Positions 30,367 through 40,024 of a DNA stretch of 64,000 nt are shown here, one piece after another. Made by a program: the position numbers and the translations under genes. Each line of letters starts with the position of its first letter. Within the stretch, counting starts at the first letter, position 1. Below the pieces are notes generated by a model. It ran no database searches. It had not been told where the DNA came from and saw only the letters and a list, made by a program, of their open reading frames with translations. This DNA is from a bacterium (GTDB lineage Bacteria > Bacillota > Bacilli > Lactobacillales > Streptococcaceae): assembly GCA_905221205.1 (NCBI GenBank), contig CAJNCG010000002.1, positions 248,001 through 312,000 on the forward strand, given 5' to 3'.

Positions 30367-31806
30367 TTATCTTTTAGACCAGGTTCTCTTCATAAAGAGA
30401 AGGAGGATTGGGTAAATCTCCAAACGACCTGCAATCATTGCAAAGGAGAGGAGAATTTTTGAGATAGGACTAAAGATTGAGAAACTAGATGTAGTTCCTA
30501 GAATAGGTCCGATGTTATTGAAACAGCTAAAGACAGCACTGGTAACGACCAGGAAATCGTTGCTGTCTAGGCTGACAATAAAGATAAGTGCTAGCAAAAT
30601 CATAGAATAGATGACAAAGTACTTGAGAATCTTATGCTGGGTATCTTTGTCAATCACCGTTTTATTAACATGGAGGGTCAAAACACGGTGGGGCGATAGG
30701 ATTGATAAAATCTGATTTTTAGCAATTTTTGAGAGGATGAGACCTCGAATAACCTTGAGTCCACCTGCGGTTGAACCAGCAGAACCACCGATTCCCATGA
30801 GGAAGAGGAGGATAAACTGGGAGAAGAGGGGCCAGTTGGTAATATCTCCATAACCAAAACCGGTTGTCGTAATGATATTGGAAACCTGGAAGAAGGCCAT
30901 TTCAAAGCTCTTTGAAAATCCCGGGTAGAGGTAGAGAGTATTGAGGCTGATCAATCCTGTAGAAACCAGCACGATGACCAAGTAAGCCCGAAGTTCTTCA
31001 TCTCCAAAGAAGGCCTTGACACGTCGGAGCATGAGGTAGTAGTAGAGATTGAAATTTACCCCAAAAACTAGAACACCGATACTAACCAGATAGGTAATCA
31101 GTGAGCTGCCATAGTGAGCAATCCCGTCGTTATAGACGGTGAAACCTCCTGTACCTGCTGTACCCATAGCGATGACAAAACTATCAAATAGGGGCATACC
31201 AGCTAGATAATAGATGATAACAAAGAGGGAGAAGAGAGCTAGATAAAGGAGATAGAGAATCTGCGCAGTATTTTTTAGCTTGGATACAACCTTACCGAAA
31301 ACAGGGCCAGTAACCTCAGCCTTCATTACCTCTAGGTGGCTATTCTTGGCATTATCCATAATAGCAAGTGCAAAAACAAGTACTCCCATCCCTCCAATCA
31401 AGTGGGTAAAACTTCGCCAGAAGAGGAGGGAACGACTGAGAACCGAAACGTCGTTCAGAATAGTGGCTCCGGTAGTTGTAAAGCCAGAACTAATTTCAAA
31501 AAAGGCATCAATAACGCTGGGAATTTGCCCAGCAAAGACAAAGGGGAGACCACCAAAGAAGGACCAAAGAATCCAACAGAGGGCAACAATTAAGATTCCC
31601 TCCTTGGCATAAATACGTTGATTTTTTGGTTTTTCCAAACTCCCTGAACCGCCTAGCAATACGAGAATCCCTATGGTTGAAAAGAGGGATGTAAAGACTT
31701 GGCTTGATTCACGGTAATAGATAGCAACAGTCACAGGAACCAAAAGAAGAACAGCTTCAATCAAAAGCAACTTTGAAAGGAGGTAGCGAATCATACTTTT
31801 ATTCAT
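30367..31806 (-). CDS. Potassium uptake protein TrkH/KtrB family
   Basis: 479 residues with about 10-12 hydrophobic segments. Selectivity-filter repeats can be seen: SSGFTTTGATIL, GTAGTGGFTVYN, IITTTGFGYGD and FNNIGPILG, the four P-loops of the Trk/Ktr/HKT fold. It imports K+ with the RCK protein TrkA encoded 3 bp upstream in the same operon. The protein is at the cytoplasmic membrane. Confidence 0.94.
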   Translation of the reverse strand: MNKSMIRYLLSKLLLIEAVLLLVPVTVAIYYRESSQVFTSLFSTIGILVLLGGSGSLEKPKNQRIYAKEGILIVALCWILWSFFGGLPFVFAGQIPSVIDAFFEISSGFTTTGATILNDVSVLSRSLLFWRSFTHLIGGMGVLVFALAIMDNAKNSHLEVMKAEVTGPVFGKVVSKLKNTAQILYLLYLALFSLFVIIYYLAGMPLFDSFVIAMGTAGTGGFTVYNDGIAHYGSSLITYLVSIGVLVFGVNFNLYYYLMLRRVKAFFGDEELRAYLVIVLVSTGLISLNTLYLYPGFSKSFEMAFFQVSNIITTTGFGYGDITNWPLFSQFILLFLMGIGGSAGSTAGGLKVIRGLILSKIAKNQILSILSPHRVLTLHVNKTVIDKDTQHKILKYFVIYSMILLALIFIVSLDSNDFLVVTSAVFSCFNNIGPILGTTSSFSIFSPISKILLSFAMIAGRLEIYPILLLFMKRTWSKR

Positions 31807-31809
31807 CTC

Positions 31810-33159
31810 TTACCTCGCGATCAAGTCATAAATCTTGGTGATATTCGGCAACAAGGTCGTTACTAGAAGTTTGTCTCCGACTTCAAGCATATCTTCCCCA
31901 GTAGGGAAAATAGTTTTGCCATTTCGAATGATGGCTGCAATAAGAACCCCTTTTTTCAATTTCAGTTGAGAAAGAGGTTTGGCAGTCATTTTATTAGCTT
32001 CCTTGATATGGAATTGCAGAGTCTCGATTTGACCATTGGCTAGATGGTGCATGGCTTGAAGGTCTGAATACTGGGCATTAACCCGACCACGAATAAAGTG
32101 CATAATCGTATCTACAGCAATGCTTTTAGGTGTGATGATACTTGAAAAATCAGGTGCATTGATAATCTCGAGGAGACTGGTACGATTGACCTTAGTGATG
32201 TTTTTCTGTACACCTACGCTGTCAAGGAACATAGAGGTAATCAGATTTTCCTCATCGACCCCTGTAAGGGTTGCAACAGCATCATAGTTTTGAGCACTTT
32301 CTTCCAGCAGGATATCTTTTGCGGTACCATCTCCTTGAACGATGTAGAGATTTGGGAATTTCTCGCTAAAGAAGCTGGCGATTTCGGGATTGATTTCGAT
32401 GACTTTAGTATCGATACGACTATCTTTGAGAATCCCTAGTAGATAATAGGCAATTCTACCTGCACCGACGATGAGAAGACTCTTCACAGCACGTGATTTG
32501 AAATAATTATGGAAGAGCATCATATCAACACGGTTACCAGTGACAAAGATTCTGTCTTTATCTTGTATCGTCATGTCACCGCTTGGGATGATAATTTGAT
32601 GATCCCTCTCTATAGCACAGACAATGACATTGCCAAATTTTTTCCGAAAATCAGAAATGGGCATTTGGCAAAGACCGCTAGAAGACTTAACAGTGAATTC
32701 CATCAAACTGACCCGTCCACCAAAGAAACGTTCGACAGAGAGAGCATTGGGGAAGTCAATGATATTGGCAATAGCGCGGGCAGCCAAGAGCTCAGGATTA
32801 ACGATAAGAGAAAAACCGAGAATATTTTTTTCCTTGAAATAAGAGTTAGAGTATTCAGGATTCCGCACTCGAACGATGGTTTCTTTAGCTCCCATTTTTT
32901 TAGCTAGAACGGCTGCAATCATGTTTACTTCATCGTACTCGGTCAGGGCGATAAAGATATCACAATCCTGGACACTGGCTTGTTCAAGGATGGTAAAATC
33001 GGCCCCGTTACCGAGGATACCCATGATATCAAAGCGATTAACAATATGATTGAGAACAGCTTCGTCTTGCTCAATCAGCAAAACATCATGCTTTTCTGCA
33101 ACCAAGGAGCGACAGAGGGCAGAACCAACTTTTCCCCCTCCGACAAGGATAATTTTCAT
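31810..33159 (-). CDS. trkA: Trk potassium uptake regulatory subunit TrkA
   Basis: 449 residues. Two RCK units each begin with a Rossmann loop: GGGKVGSALCRSLVAEKHDVLLIEQDE at residue 7 and VGAGRIAYYLLGIL near 229. Each is followed by a TrkA-C domain. It binds nucleotides (NAD(H)/ATP) and gates the TrkH pore. It is the first gene of the operon and diverges from the SAM hydrolase gene. Confidence 0.95.
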   Translation of the reverse strand: MKIILVGGGKVGSALCRSLVAEKHDVLLIEQDEAVLNHIVNRFDIMGILGNGADFTILEQASVQDCDIFIALTEYDEVNMIAAVLAKKMGAKETIVRVRNPEYSNSYFKEKNILGFSLIVNPELLAARAIANIIDFPNALSVERFFGGRVSLMEFTVKSSSGLCQMPISDFRKKFGNVIVCAIERDHQIIIPSGDMTIQDKDRIFVTGNRVDMMLFHNYFKSRAVKSLLIVGAGRIAYYLLGILKDSRIDTKVIEINPEIASFFSEKFPNLYIVQGDGTAKDILLEESAQNYDAVATLTGVDEENLITSMFLDSVGVQKNITKVNRTSLLEIINAPDFSSIITPKSIAVDTIMHFIRGRVNAQYSDLQAMHHLANGQIETLQFHIKEANKMTAKPLSQLKLKKGVLIAAIIRNGKTIFPTGEDMLEVGDKLLVTTLLPNITKIYDLIAR

Positions 33160-33346
33160 AATAAAACCTACTTTTTCATGATGTAACTATCATACCTTTT
33201 TTCAAGAAAAAATGCACCTACTAGCTAATAACAAGAGCTTTTAATGGAATTTTGTTATAAGGTAAAACTATACCCCAACCAATTGAAATAGCTATTAGCG
33301 ACTTTCTAGAAAATATGGTATGATAAAGGACATACGAGGAGACAAA

Positions 33347-34195
33347 ATGAATAATAATTTACTGGTATTACAATCAGACTTTGGTCTGGTAGATGGTGCG
33401 GTATCGGCTATGATTGGAGTGGCTTTAGAAGAGTCTCCAACCTTAAAAATCCATCACTTGACGCACGACATCACGCCTTATAATATTTTTGAAGGGAGCT
33501 ACCGACTCTTTCAGACGGTGGATTACTGGCCTGAGGGAACGACTTTTGTATCGGTTGTTGATCCAGGTGTCGGCTCGAAACGTAAGAGTGTGGTTGCCAA
33601 GACTGCCAAAAATCAATACATTGTCACGCCAGATAATGGGACGCTTTCTTTTATCAAGAAACACGTTGGCATTGTAGCTATTCGTGAGATTTCTGAAGTG
33701 GCCAATAGACGTCAAAATACAGAGCATTCTTATACCTTCCACGGTCGTGATGTCTATGCCTATACTGGAGCTAAACTGGCCAGTGGTCACATTAGTTTTG
33801 AGGAAGTGGGGCCAGAGCTCAGTGTGGACCAGATTGTAGAGCTTCCAGTCGTAGAGACTATCATTGAAGATTATCTGGTAAAGGGAGCAATTGATATTCT
33901 GGATGTGCGTTTTGGTTCGCTCTGGACTTCTATCACGCGAGAAGAATTTTACAAACTGGAACCAGAATTTGGTGACCGTTTTGAAGTGACTATCTATCAT
34001 GCAGATATGCTGGTCTATCAAAATCAGGTTGTCTATGGCAAATCATTTGCAGATGTGAGAATTGGGCAACCCATCCTTTACATCAACTCTCTCTATCGTT
34101 TAGGTCTGGCTATCAACCAAGGTTCTTTTGCCAAGGCTTATAATGTGGGTGTTGGTTCATCTTGGACCATTGAAATAAAGAAAATAGAATCATAA
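33347..34195 (+). CDS. SAM hydrolase / SAM hydroxide adenosyltransferase (DUF62)
   Basis: 282 residues from ATG at 33347 (CGAGGAG before it). The N-terminal domain has LVLQSDFGLVDGAVSAMIGVA and VVDPGVGSKRKSVVAK, and the middle DNGTLSFI, FHGRDVYAYTGAKLASG, all characteristic of the DUF62 family. These enzymes split S-adenosylmethionine with water to adenosine and methionine; halogenases form a small subset. It is the first gene of a unit with an ECF transporter (15 bp to the S component), which suggests a common substrate pathway. Confidence 0.9.
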   Translation: MNNNLLVLQSDFGLVDGAVSAMIGVALEESPTLKIHHLTHDITPYNIFEGSYRLFQTVDYWPEGTTFVSVVDPGVGSKRKSVVAKTAKNQYIVTPDNGTLSFIKKHVGIVAIREISEVANRRQNTEHSYTFHGRDVYAYTGAKLASGHISFEEVGPELSVDQIVELPVVETIIEDYLVKGAIDILDVRFGSLWTSITREEFYKLEPEFGDRFEVTIYHADMLVYQNQVVYGKSFADVRIGQPILYINSLYRLGLAINQGSFAKAYNVGVGSSWTIEIKKIES

Positions 34196-34210
34196 AATAG
34201 GAGAATATAG

Positions 34211-34756
34211 ATGAAAAATCAATCAATTAAACAAGTTGTTGCTATCGGTGTTGGGGCTGCGCTCTTTGTTGTTATCGGGATGATCAGCATTCCGACACCT
34301 GTTCCAAATACAAGCATCCAGCTTCAGTATGCGGTACAGAGCCTCTTGTCTATCATTTTTGGCCCTCTAGTTGGTCTACTTGTTGGTTTAATTGGGCATG
34401 CAGTGAAGGACTCTCTTGCCGGCTACGGTCTTTGGTGGACTTGGATTATTGCTAGCGGTCTCTTTGGTCTAGCTGTCGGACTCTTTAGAAAATACATTCG
34501 AGTAACACAGGGTGTTTTTGAGTTGAAGGATATTGTCTTCTTTAACCTCATTCAGATTATTGCAAATGCTCTTGTTTGGGGTGTCTTGGCACCACTTGGA
34601 GATGTTGTGATTTATCAAGAAGCTGCAGAAAAAGTATTTGCCCAAGGGATTGTTGCAGGTATTGCAAACGCGGTGACTATTGCTATCGCAGGAACTCTAC
34701 TTTTGATAGCTTATTCACGTACGCAGACTCGTTCAGGAAGTTTGAAAAAGGATTAA
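34211..34756 (+). CDS. ECF transporter S component, UPF0397 family
   Basis: 181 residues, about six hydrophobic helices. It starts [64 protein letters not shown] components bind the vitamin-like substrate and dock on the energising module; this one is followed by its own ATPase and T protein. Substrate unknown; the linked SAM hydrolase hints at a purine/methionine-related compound, which is inference. Confidence 0.85.
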   Translation: MKNQSIKQVVAIGVGAALFVVIGMISIPTPVPNTSIQLQYAVQSLLSIIFGPLVGLLVGLIGHAVKDSLAGYGLWWTWIIASGLFGLAVGLFRKYIRVTQGVFELKDIVFFNLIQIIANALVWGVLAPLGDVVIYQEAAEKVFAQGIVAGIANAVTIAIAGTLLLIAYSRTQTRSGSLKKD

Positions 34757-34766
34757 CATAAAGGAA

Positions 34767-34790
34767 AAGGCTGGGCAACCGGTCTTTTTC
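34767..34790 (+). terminator. Weak hairpin between the S component and ATPase genes
   Basis: GGCTGG / CCGGTC stem (two G-U pairs) and TTTTT. It may lower expression of the ATPase relative to the S component; a TATGATAAAAT promoter-like stretch follows at about 34881. Confidence 0.5.
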
Positions 34791-34923
34791 ACTATTTATA
34801 GACTAGTCAGGCAAGCTAGATAGGCTAGGAATCTTTTTGGCGCTAAGTTTTAAGAGAAGAGTCTGCAAGAAGGGTTTAATTTATGATAAAATAGAAGTCT
34901 AAGAAGCGAATGAAGAGAGTAAG

Positions 34924-36606
34924 ATGAAAGAAGCTATAATTGAGTGGAAGGATTTCTCTTTCCAGTATGAAAGTCAACAAGAACCGACCTTGCAAGGGGT
35001 GGATTTGACCATTTACAAGGGAGAAAAAGTCTTAATTGTTGGACCATCTGGGTCAGGCAAGTCTACCTTGGGTCAGTGTTTGAATGGAATTATTCCAAAT
35101 ATTTACAAGGGTCAGATGTCTGGAGAATTTTTGATCAAGAGGCAAGCAGCCTTTGATATGAGCATCTATGACAAATCTCATCTGGTCAGCACAGTTTTGC
35201 AGGATACAGATGGGCAGTTTATCGGTTTATCCGTGGCAGAGGATTTGGCTTTTGCTCTGGAAAATGATGTGACAGCTCTAGATGAAATGAAAAGTCGTGT
35301 TCATAAATGGGCTGAAAAGCTGGACCTTCTCCCCTTACTGAATCAGCGTCCCCAGGATTTGTCTGGTGGGCAAAAGCAGCGGGTCAGTCTGGCTGGTGTC
35401 TTGATTGATGAGAGTCCGATTCTCCTGTTTGATGAGCCACTCGCCAATCTGGATCCCAAGTCAGGTCAGGATATTATCGAATTGATTGACCAGATTCATA
35501 AGGAAGAAGGAACGACGACTCTTATTATCGAGCACCGTTTGGAGGATGTTTTGCATCGACCTGTGGATCGGATTGTCTTGATAAACGATGGTCGTATTCT
35601 CTTTAATGGGAGTCCTGACCAGCTACTTGCGACTGATTTATTGACACAAAATGGAATTCGAGAACCCCTTTATCTGACTACTCTCCGTCAATTGGGTGTG
35701 GATTTAGCCAAGGAAGAACAATTAGCAAATCTGGATAACTTATCTATCTCAAAAGGCCAGGTTCAGTTACAGACTGAACTGGCAAAAGGAACTCCAGAAT
35801 TACAGTCACTCTTTAGACTAGAGGATGTGTCTTTTTCTTATGATGATAGACCGATTTTAAAATCCATTCATCTGGATATTAAAAAGGGTGAAAAGATTGC
35901 CATTGTCGGAAAAAATGGGGCTGGCAAATCAACTCTAGCCAAAGCCTTAAGTAGCTTTATTCAGACGGAAGGTTGCTATCTTTGGGAAGGACAGGATATA
36001 AAAGGAGATTCTGTTGCAGAGCGGGCGGAACGAGTAGGCTATGTGTTGCAAAATCCCAATCAAATGATTTCAACCAATATGATTTTTGATGAGGTGGCTC
36101 TAGGGCTTCGTTTGCGAGGTGTGGACGAGAAGGAAATTGAAACGAGAGTCTATGAAACCTTGAAAATCTGCGGTCTTTATGAATTCCGTAATTGGCCCAT
36201 TTCTGCCCTGTCATTTGGACAGAAAAAACGTGTCACTATTGCATCGATTTTGGTTTTAGGAGCTGAAATTATCCTCCTAGATGAACCGACTGCAGGTCAA
36301 GACCAGAAGAACTATACTGAGATTATGGAATTTCTCGAAGAACTGCATCAAAAAGGGCATACGATTGTCATGATTACCCATGATATGCAATTGATGCTGG
36401 ATTATTCAGACCGGGCCCTAGTCATGGTGGACGGGGAATTGATTGCCGATACTGATCCAGCTAGTCTGTTGAGCAATCAGGAGCTGTTAGTAAAAGCCAA
36501 TCTAAAAGAAACTTCAATCTTTAACTTGGCCAAGAAACTAGACGTGGATCCACTTGCTTTAACGGCATTTTACAAAGAAAGGAGAGAAGGATGCAAGCTA
36601 AATTAA
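34924..36606 (+). CDS. ECF transporter ATPase, two fused nucleotide-binding domains
   Basis: 560 residues made of two NBDs in tandem. First: GPSGSGKST near 41, [26 protein letters not shown]. Second (from about 298): [34 protein letters not shown]. Both retain catalytic glutamates, so one chain replaces the usual EcfA/EcfA' pair (YkoD type). It drives uptake via the T protein whose gene overlaps its end by 16 bp. Confidence 0.93.
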   Translation: MKEAIIEWKDFSFQYESQQEPTLQGVDLTIYKGEKVLIVGPSGSGKSTLGQCLNGIIPNIYKGQMSGEFLIKRQAAFDMSIYDKSHLVSTVLQDTDGQFIGLSVAEDLAFALENDVTALDEMKSRVHKWAEKLDLLPLLNQRPQDLSGGQKQRVSLAGVLIDESPILLFDEPLANLDPKSGQDIIELIDQIHKEEGTTTLIIEHRLEDVLHRPVDRIVLINDGRILFNGSPDQLLATDLLTQNGIREPLYLTTLRQLGVDLAKEEQLANLDNLSISKGQVQLQTELAKGTPELQSLFRLEDVSFSYDDRPILKSIHLDIKKGEKIAIVGKNGAGKSTLAKALSSFIQTEGCYLWEGQDIKGDSVAERAERVGYVLQNPNQMISTNMIFDEVALGLRLRGVDEKEIETRVYETLKICGLYEFRNWPISALSFGQKKRVTIASILVLGAEIILLDEPTAGQDQKNYTEIMEFLEELHQKGHTIVMITHDMQLMLDYSDRALVMVDGELIADTDPASLLSNQELLVKANLKETSIFNLAKKLDVDPLALTAFYKERREGCKLN

Positions 36607-37421
36607 TCGGTTACCAGCATAGAGATACTGTGATTCATCGCTTGTCAGGAGCTGGGAAACTTCTCTTTTTCATTCTCGTGTCATTGGCTGCCATGATTAG
36701 CTATGATACTAGACTGCTTGTTCTGATTGCCATCTTTTCGGTCTTTCTCCTCTATTTGTCAGAAATCCGTTTTAAAGATGTTTCCTTTGTAGCCGTTTTT
36801 GCGACGGTATTTGCCGTTTTAAACGTCTTGATGGTTTATCTCTTTTCTCCCGAGTATGGGGTTGGACTTTACGGAGAGAGGAGTGTGATTTGGCAGGGAA
36901 TCGGTGCCTACACTTTGACCAGTCAAGAGCTCTTTTATCTGCTAAATCTGGCCATTAAGTATCTTTGCACCATTCCTCTAGCTATTATCTTTTTGATGAC
37001 AACTCATCCTAGTCAGTTTGCTTCTAGTTTAAATCAAATTGGTGTGCCTTACAAGATTGCCTATTCTGTCAGCCTGACCTTGCGCTATATTCCAGATTTG
37101 CAGGAAGAATTCTTTACTATCAAGATGTCTCAGGAAGCGCGTGGGATGGAATTATCCAAGAAAGCTTCTCTTATGCAGCGAATCAAAGGTAATCTGCGCA
37201 TTATTACTCCCTTGATTTTTAGCTCGCTAGAACGCATTGATACCATCGCGACCGCCATGGAGCTTCGCCGCTTTGGGAAAGAGAAAAAACGCACTTGGTA
37301 TAGTTATCAGGCCTTGAAAAAAGGAGATTATATTACCTTGCTCTTGGCAGCCTTGTTTTTAGTAGCTAGTTTACTACTTATCTTGCAGAATCAGGGACGA
37401 TTTTACAACCCTTGGAAATAG
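36591..37421 (+). CDS. ECF transporter transmembrane (T) component
   Basis: 276 residues. CbiQ/EcfT fold with about five helices and the coupling motif [48 protein letters not shown] (two Ala-Arg-Gly-like boxes, here ARG and LRR). It overlaps the ATPase gene by 16 bp and has ribosome site AAAGGAGAGAAGG. It transmits ATP hydrolysis to the S component. Confidence 0.92.
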   Translation: MQAKLIGYQHRDTVIHRLSGAGKLLFFILVSLAAMISYDTRLLVLIAIFSVFLLYLSEIRFKDVSFVAVFATVFAVLNVLMVYLFSPEYGVGLYGERSVIWQGIGAYTLTSQELFYLLNLAIKYLCTIPLAIIFLMTTHPSQFASSLNQIGVPYKIAYSVSLTLRYIPDLQEEFFTIKMSQEARGMELSKKASLMQRIKGNLRIITPLIFSSLERIDTIATAMELRRFGKEKKRTWYSYQALKKGDYITLLLAALFLVASLLLILQNQGRFYNPWK

Positions 37422-37454
37422 CTTGAAAAAATTGAAAAAATCAAGTCGTTTCTA

Positions 37455-37590
37455 TTGACAATGATTCTGAAAGTGTTATACTAAGAAAGTAGTTTCGCTG
37501 ATTTACTTCAAACCTGTTGTGAGGTAAGTTAACGATGCCTTAACCACGCTGTTTGCTGAGCTTGACTCCGGGCAGTGTGGCTATTTTTTT
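37455..37590 (+). ncRNA. Structured leader RNA or sRNA upstream of trmL
   Basis: A consensus promoter (TTGACA 37455-37460, 16-bp spacer, TATACT 37477-37482) should start an RNA at about 37489. Its first 100 nt form three hairpins: ACTT..ACCT / AGGT.AGT, GTTAA / TTAAC, and a terminator stem CCACGCTG / CAGTGTGG (37544-37580) followed by a run of seven T. The trmL start is 24 bp beyond. This is either an attenuator for trmL or an independent sRNA. I do not recognise the Rfam family. Confidence 0.6.
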
Positions 37591-37613
37591 GCAATGGTGA
37601 AAGGAAGCAAGTC

Positions 37614-38117
37614 ATGACAAATCACATTGTATTATTTGAACCTCAAATTCCACAAAATACAGGCAATATCGCGCGTACTTGCGCTGCGACCAATTCTCCT
37701 CTCCACATCATCAAGCCTATGGGATTTCCTATTGACGATCGCAAGATGAAGCGGGCTGGATTGGATTATTGGGATAAGCTAGAGATTTATTTTTATGATA
37801 GTTTGGAAGATTTCATGTCTCAGATGAAGGGAAAACTCTATCTGATTTCTAAATTCGCTGAGAAAGTATATTCTGAGGTGGATTTATCGACTGACGAAGA
37901 CCATTATTTTCTCTTTGGGCGTGAAGACAAGGGCTTACCTGAGGACTTTATGCGAGAACATCCTGAGAAGGCTCTCCGTATTCCTATGAATGATGAACAC
38001 GTCCGCAGCCTCAATGTCTCTAATACCGTCTGCATGATTGTCTACGAAGCCCTTCGCCAGCAGAACTTTGCAGGTCTTGAACTTGTTCATACCTATGAAG
38101 TGGATAAATTGAAATAA
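37614..38117 (+). CDS. trmL: tRNA (cytidine(34)-2'-O)-methyltransferase TrmL
   Basis: 167 residues from ATG at 37614 (AAAGGAAG before it). SPOUT-family signatures: [23 protein letters not shown] at the start, [12 protein letters not shown] in the middle and [28 protein letters not shown] at the C-terminal knot. It methylates the wobble nucleotide of tRNA-Leu isoacceptors using SAM. It lies directly after the leader terminator. Confidence 0.94.
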   Translation: MTNHIVLFEPQIPQNTGNIARTCAATNSPLHIIKPMGFPIDDRKMKRAGLDYWDKLEIYFYDSLEDFMSQMKGKLYLISKFAEKVYSEVDLSTDEDHYFLFGREDKGLPEDFMREHPEKALRIPMNDEHVRSLNVSNTVCMIVYEALRQQNFAGLELVHTYEVDKLK

Positions 38118-38137
38118 ATAATGAAAATGAACAAAAT

Positions 38138-38163
38138 GCTTGCGCTTGCAAGCGTTTTTTGTT
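38138..38163 (+). terminator. Intrinsic terminator after trmL
   Basis: GCTTG / CAAGC stem within TGCTTGCGCTTGCAAGCG followed by TTTTTTG. Confidence 0.7.
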
Positions 38164-38175
38164 ATGATAAAAGAG

Positions 38176-38394
38176 TCTTCAGGGCAGGGTGAAATTCCCG
38201 ACCGGCGGTAAATTTGACTAGCTATTTTAGCTTTCTCGTCGTTGTCTTGTCTCGATATACTTTAAGTATTATCTTCGACTGCGACGCCTAGATAAATCTA
38301 AAATATCTTAGCCAAATAAGTCCGCGAGCGTAAGCTGATGTGGTGAGATTCCACAACCGACAGTATAGTCTGGATGGGAGAAGACGAAAGAATA
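38176..38394 (+). promoter_or_regulatory. FMN riboswitch (RFN element) with an extended arm
   Basis: Conserved RFN blocks occur in order: TCTTCAGGGCAGGGTGAAAT, TCCCGACCGGCGGTAA, AGTCCGCGAGCG, GATGTGGTGAGATTCCACAA, CCGACAGTATAGTCTGGATG and GGGAGAAGA. Between GGCGGTAA and AGTCCGCGA the variable arm is about 105 nt long and folds as a long imperfect hairpin (38213-38241 with 38282-38316). It controls the RibU-type gene downstream by sensing FMN. Confidence 0.96.
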
Positions 38395-38548
38395 GCTTTG
38401 TCTGTTCTGATGGATTTATAGCTAGATTGTAACCGCTTGCTTTATTTTGATAGAGTGAGAGGGAACTTTGGGGATATAAAAAGTGAGAATAGATAGAGGA
38501 ATCCTTTCTAACTTCTTCTGATTTTATAGAAAATTGGAGGAACCTGTT

Positions 38549-39112
38549 ATGACAAACACACGTCGACTTTCGACCATTGCAATTCTATCAGCCATCTCAT
38601 TTGTGCTGATGTACTTTGACTTTCCGCTCTTGCCAGCGGCATCCTTCCTCAAGATCGAATTTAGTATCTTGCCAGTCCTTGTGGGCTTGGTGGTCATGGA
38701 TTTGCCTGCTGCTCTAGGAATTCTCTTGATGCGCTCACTCTTGAAGTTGCTTCTGAATAGCCAAGGAGTGAATACTTACATTGGTTTGCCGATGAATATC
38801 GTAGCTTTGGGAGTTTTTGTCATCGTATTTGCTTTGATTTGGAAAAAGGAACGGACAACCCTTCGTTTCCTACTAGGCTCTCTAGCTGGAACTATTGGTT
38901 TGACCGTAGCTATGTTGGTTCTCAACTATGTTTACGCTGTTCCTTTGTACGCTAAGTTTGCTAACTTTGATATTGGAAAAATTTTGGGACTGTCCAACTA
39001 CCTAATGACTATGGTATTGCCATTTAACTTGATTGAGGGTATCATCTTTGCCGTTTCATTCTGGTTGTTGTACGTTCTCTTGAAACCAACCTTAAAACAT
39101 TATGAAAGATAA
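38549..39112 (+). CDS. ribU: Riboflavin ECF transporter S component (RibU family)
   Basis: 187 residues from ATG at 38549 (TTGGAGGAAC before it). Six hydrophobic helices; the N-terminal motif RRLSTIAILSAISFVLMYFDFPLLPAASFLKIEFSILPVLVG is typical of RibU. It imports riboflavin with a shared ECF module encoded elsewhere. The FMN riboswitch immediately upstream supports the substrate. It overlaps the next gene by 11 bp. Confidence 0.95.
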   Translation: MTNTRRLSTIAILSAISFVLMYFDFPLLPAASFLKIEFSILPVLVGLVVMDLPAALGILLMRSLLKLLLNSQGVNTYIGLPMNIVALGVFVIVFALIWKKERTTLRFLLGSLAGTIGLTVAMLVLNYVYAVPLYAKFANFDIGKILGLSNYLMTMVLPFNLIEGIIFAVSFWLLYVLLKPTLKHYER

Positions 39113-39752
39113 ACAAACATTTTTAATGAAGGGCAGTTTTGCCCTTTTACTTTTCGTTATTCTTGGCTACATGGTCAAATTTTACCCTGAAACGCTGGTC
39201 GGTTTTGACCAACCGATTCAGACGGCTATTAGGGGAGATTTGCCAGATTACTTGACTATTCTTTTCAGGGCCATCACACACTTGATTGATATTCCAGTGA
39301 TTATCACTTGGGTGGTCATTACAGCCTTTGTTTTTTATCGTAAGCGGTGGAAGATAGAAAGCTTCTTCATGGCGGGCAATCTAGCTTTGGCAGGTCTTTT
39401 AATCGTGACCTTTAAAAATATCTACCAGCGCCCACGGCCAGCTATTTTACACTTGGTAGAGGAGAAGGGATTTTCTTTTCCAAGTGGGCATTCTTTGGCA
39501 GTGACGCTGATGGTGGGCACTCTGATTGTCATTCTTAGTCAGCGGATTAAAAATCCAGTCTGGAGAAAAATCGTGCAAATCGTCCTTGGGTTCTACCTAG
39601 TCAGTGTGCTGGTATCAAGGGTCTATCTGGGAGTTCACTATCCATCAGACGTCCTTGCCAGTCTCTGTGTCGGCTTGGGAGTCTTGTTTATCGAGTTTCC
39701 CTTCTATGATAAGCTCCGCTTCCAATGGCGATTTAAAGGCAAGCAGAAGTGA
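39102..39752 (+). CDS. PAP2 family phosphatase, membrane-bound
   Basis: 216 residues. PAP2 motifs: KNIYQRPRPAILHLVEEKGFSFPSGHSLAVTLMVGTL (motifs 1 and 2) and SRVYLGVHYPSDVLASL (motif 3). An N-terminal helix and about five others follow. It overlaps ribU by 11 bp, so it is under the FMN riboswitch too. Substrate could be a lipid phosphate; a role in flavin metabolism is possible from context only. Confidence 0.9.
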   Translation: MKDKQTFLMKGSFALLLFVILGYMVKFYPETLVGFDQPIQTAIRGDLPDYLTILFRAITHLIDIPVIITWVVITAFVFYRKRWKIESFFMAGNLALAGLLIVTFKNIYQRPRPAILHLVEEKGFSFPSGHSLAVTLMVGTLIVILSQRIKNPVWRKIVQIVLGFYLVSVLVSRVYLGVHYPSDVLASLCVGLGVLFIEFPFYDKLRFQWRFKGKQK

Positions 39753-39809
39753 GATAGGTCTTGCAAGAATGGTAAAAATCTGATAAACTAAGTAGTAATT
39801 GAATAGAAA

Positions 39810-39978
39810 TCCGCAAGACTAGTAACTCAAGGGAAGTATATCAGGGAGGAGAGCCGTGACTGCAAGCTCTCTATATGAAAGATGGGTGAATTCACTTGCG
39901 CATGGATTTAGAAATGAAGGTCTGACTTGTCAGATGAAACGGATGGTACCGCGTGTCAACGCTCCGAGTGGAGTTTTT
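39810..39978 (+). promoter_or_regulatory. T-box leader of pheS (phenylalanyl)
   Basis: Stem I with the AGTA bulge (CTAGTAACTC) and GGGAAG region is followed by a candidate specifier TTC (Phe) in GAATTCACTTG near 39890. The T-box core appears as GGATGGTACCGCGTG at 39940-39954, and the terminator GCTCC GAGT GGAGT TTTTG ends near 39978. Uncharged tRNA-Phe would stabilise the antiterminator and turn on pheS. Confidence 0.9.
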
Positions 39979-40024
39979 GGCATGTGGTTTTCTTTTTATC
40001 TTATAAGCGACTGATGGAGGAATT

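Noticed and set aside
37489..37590. Known riboswitch classes (preQ1, SAM-III, TPP) for the trmL leader
   Set aside because: None of the conserved cores of these classes could be matched; left as an unnamed structured RNA.
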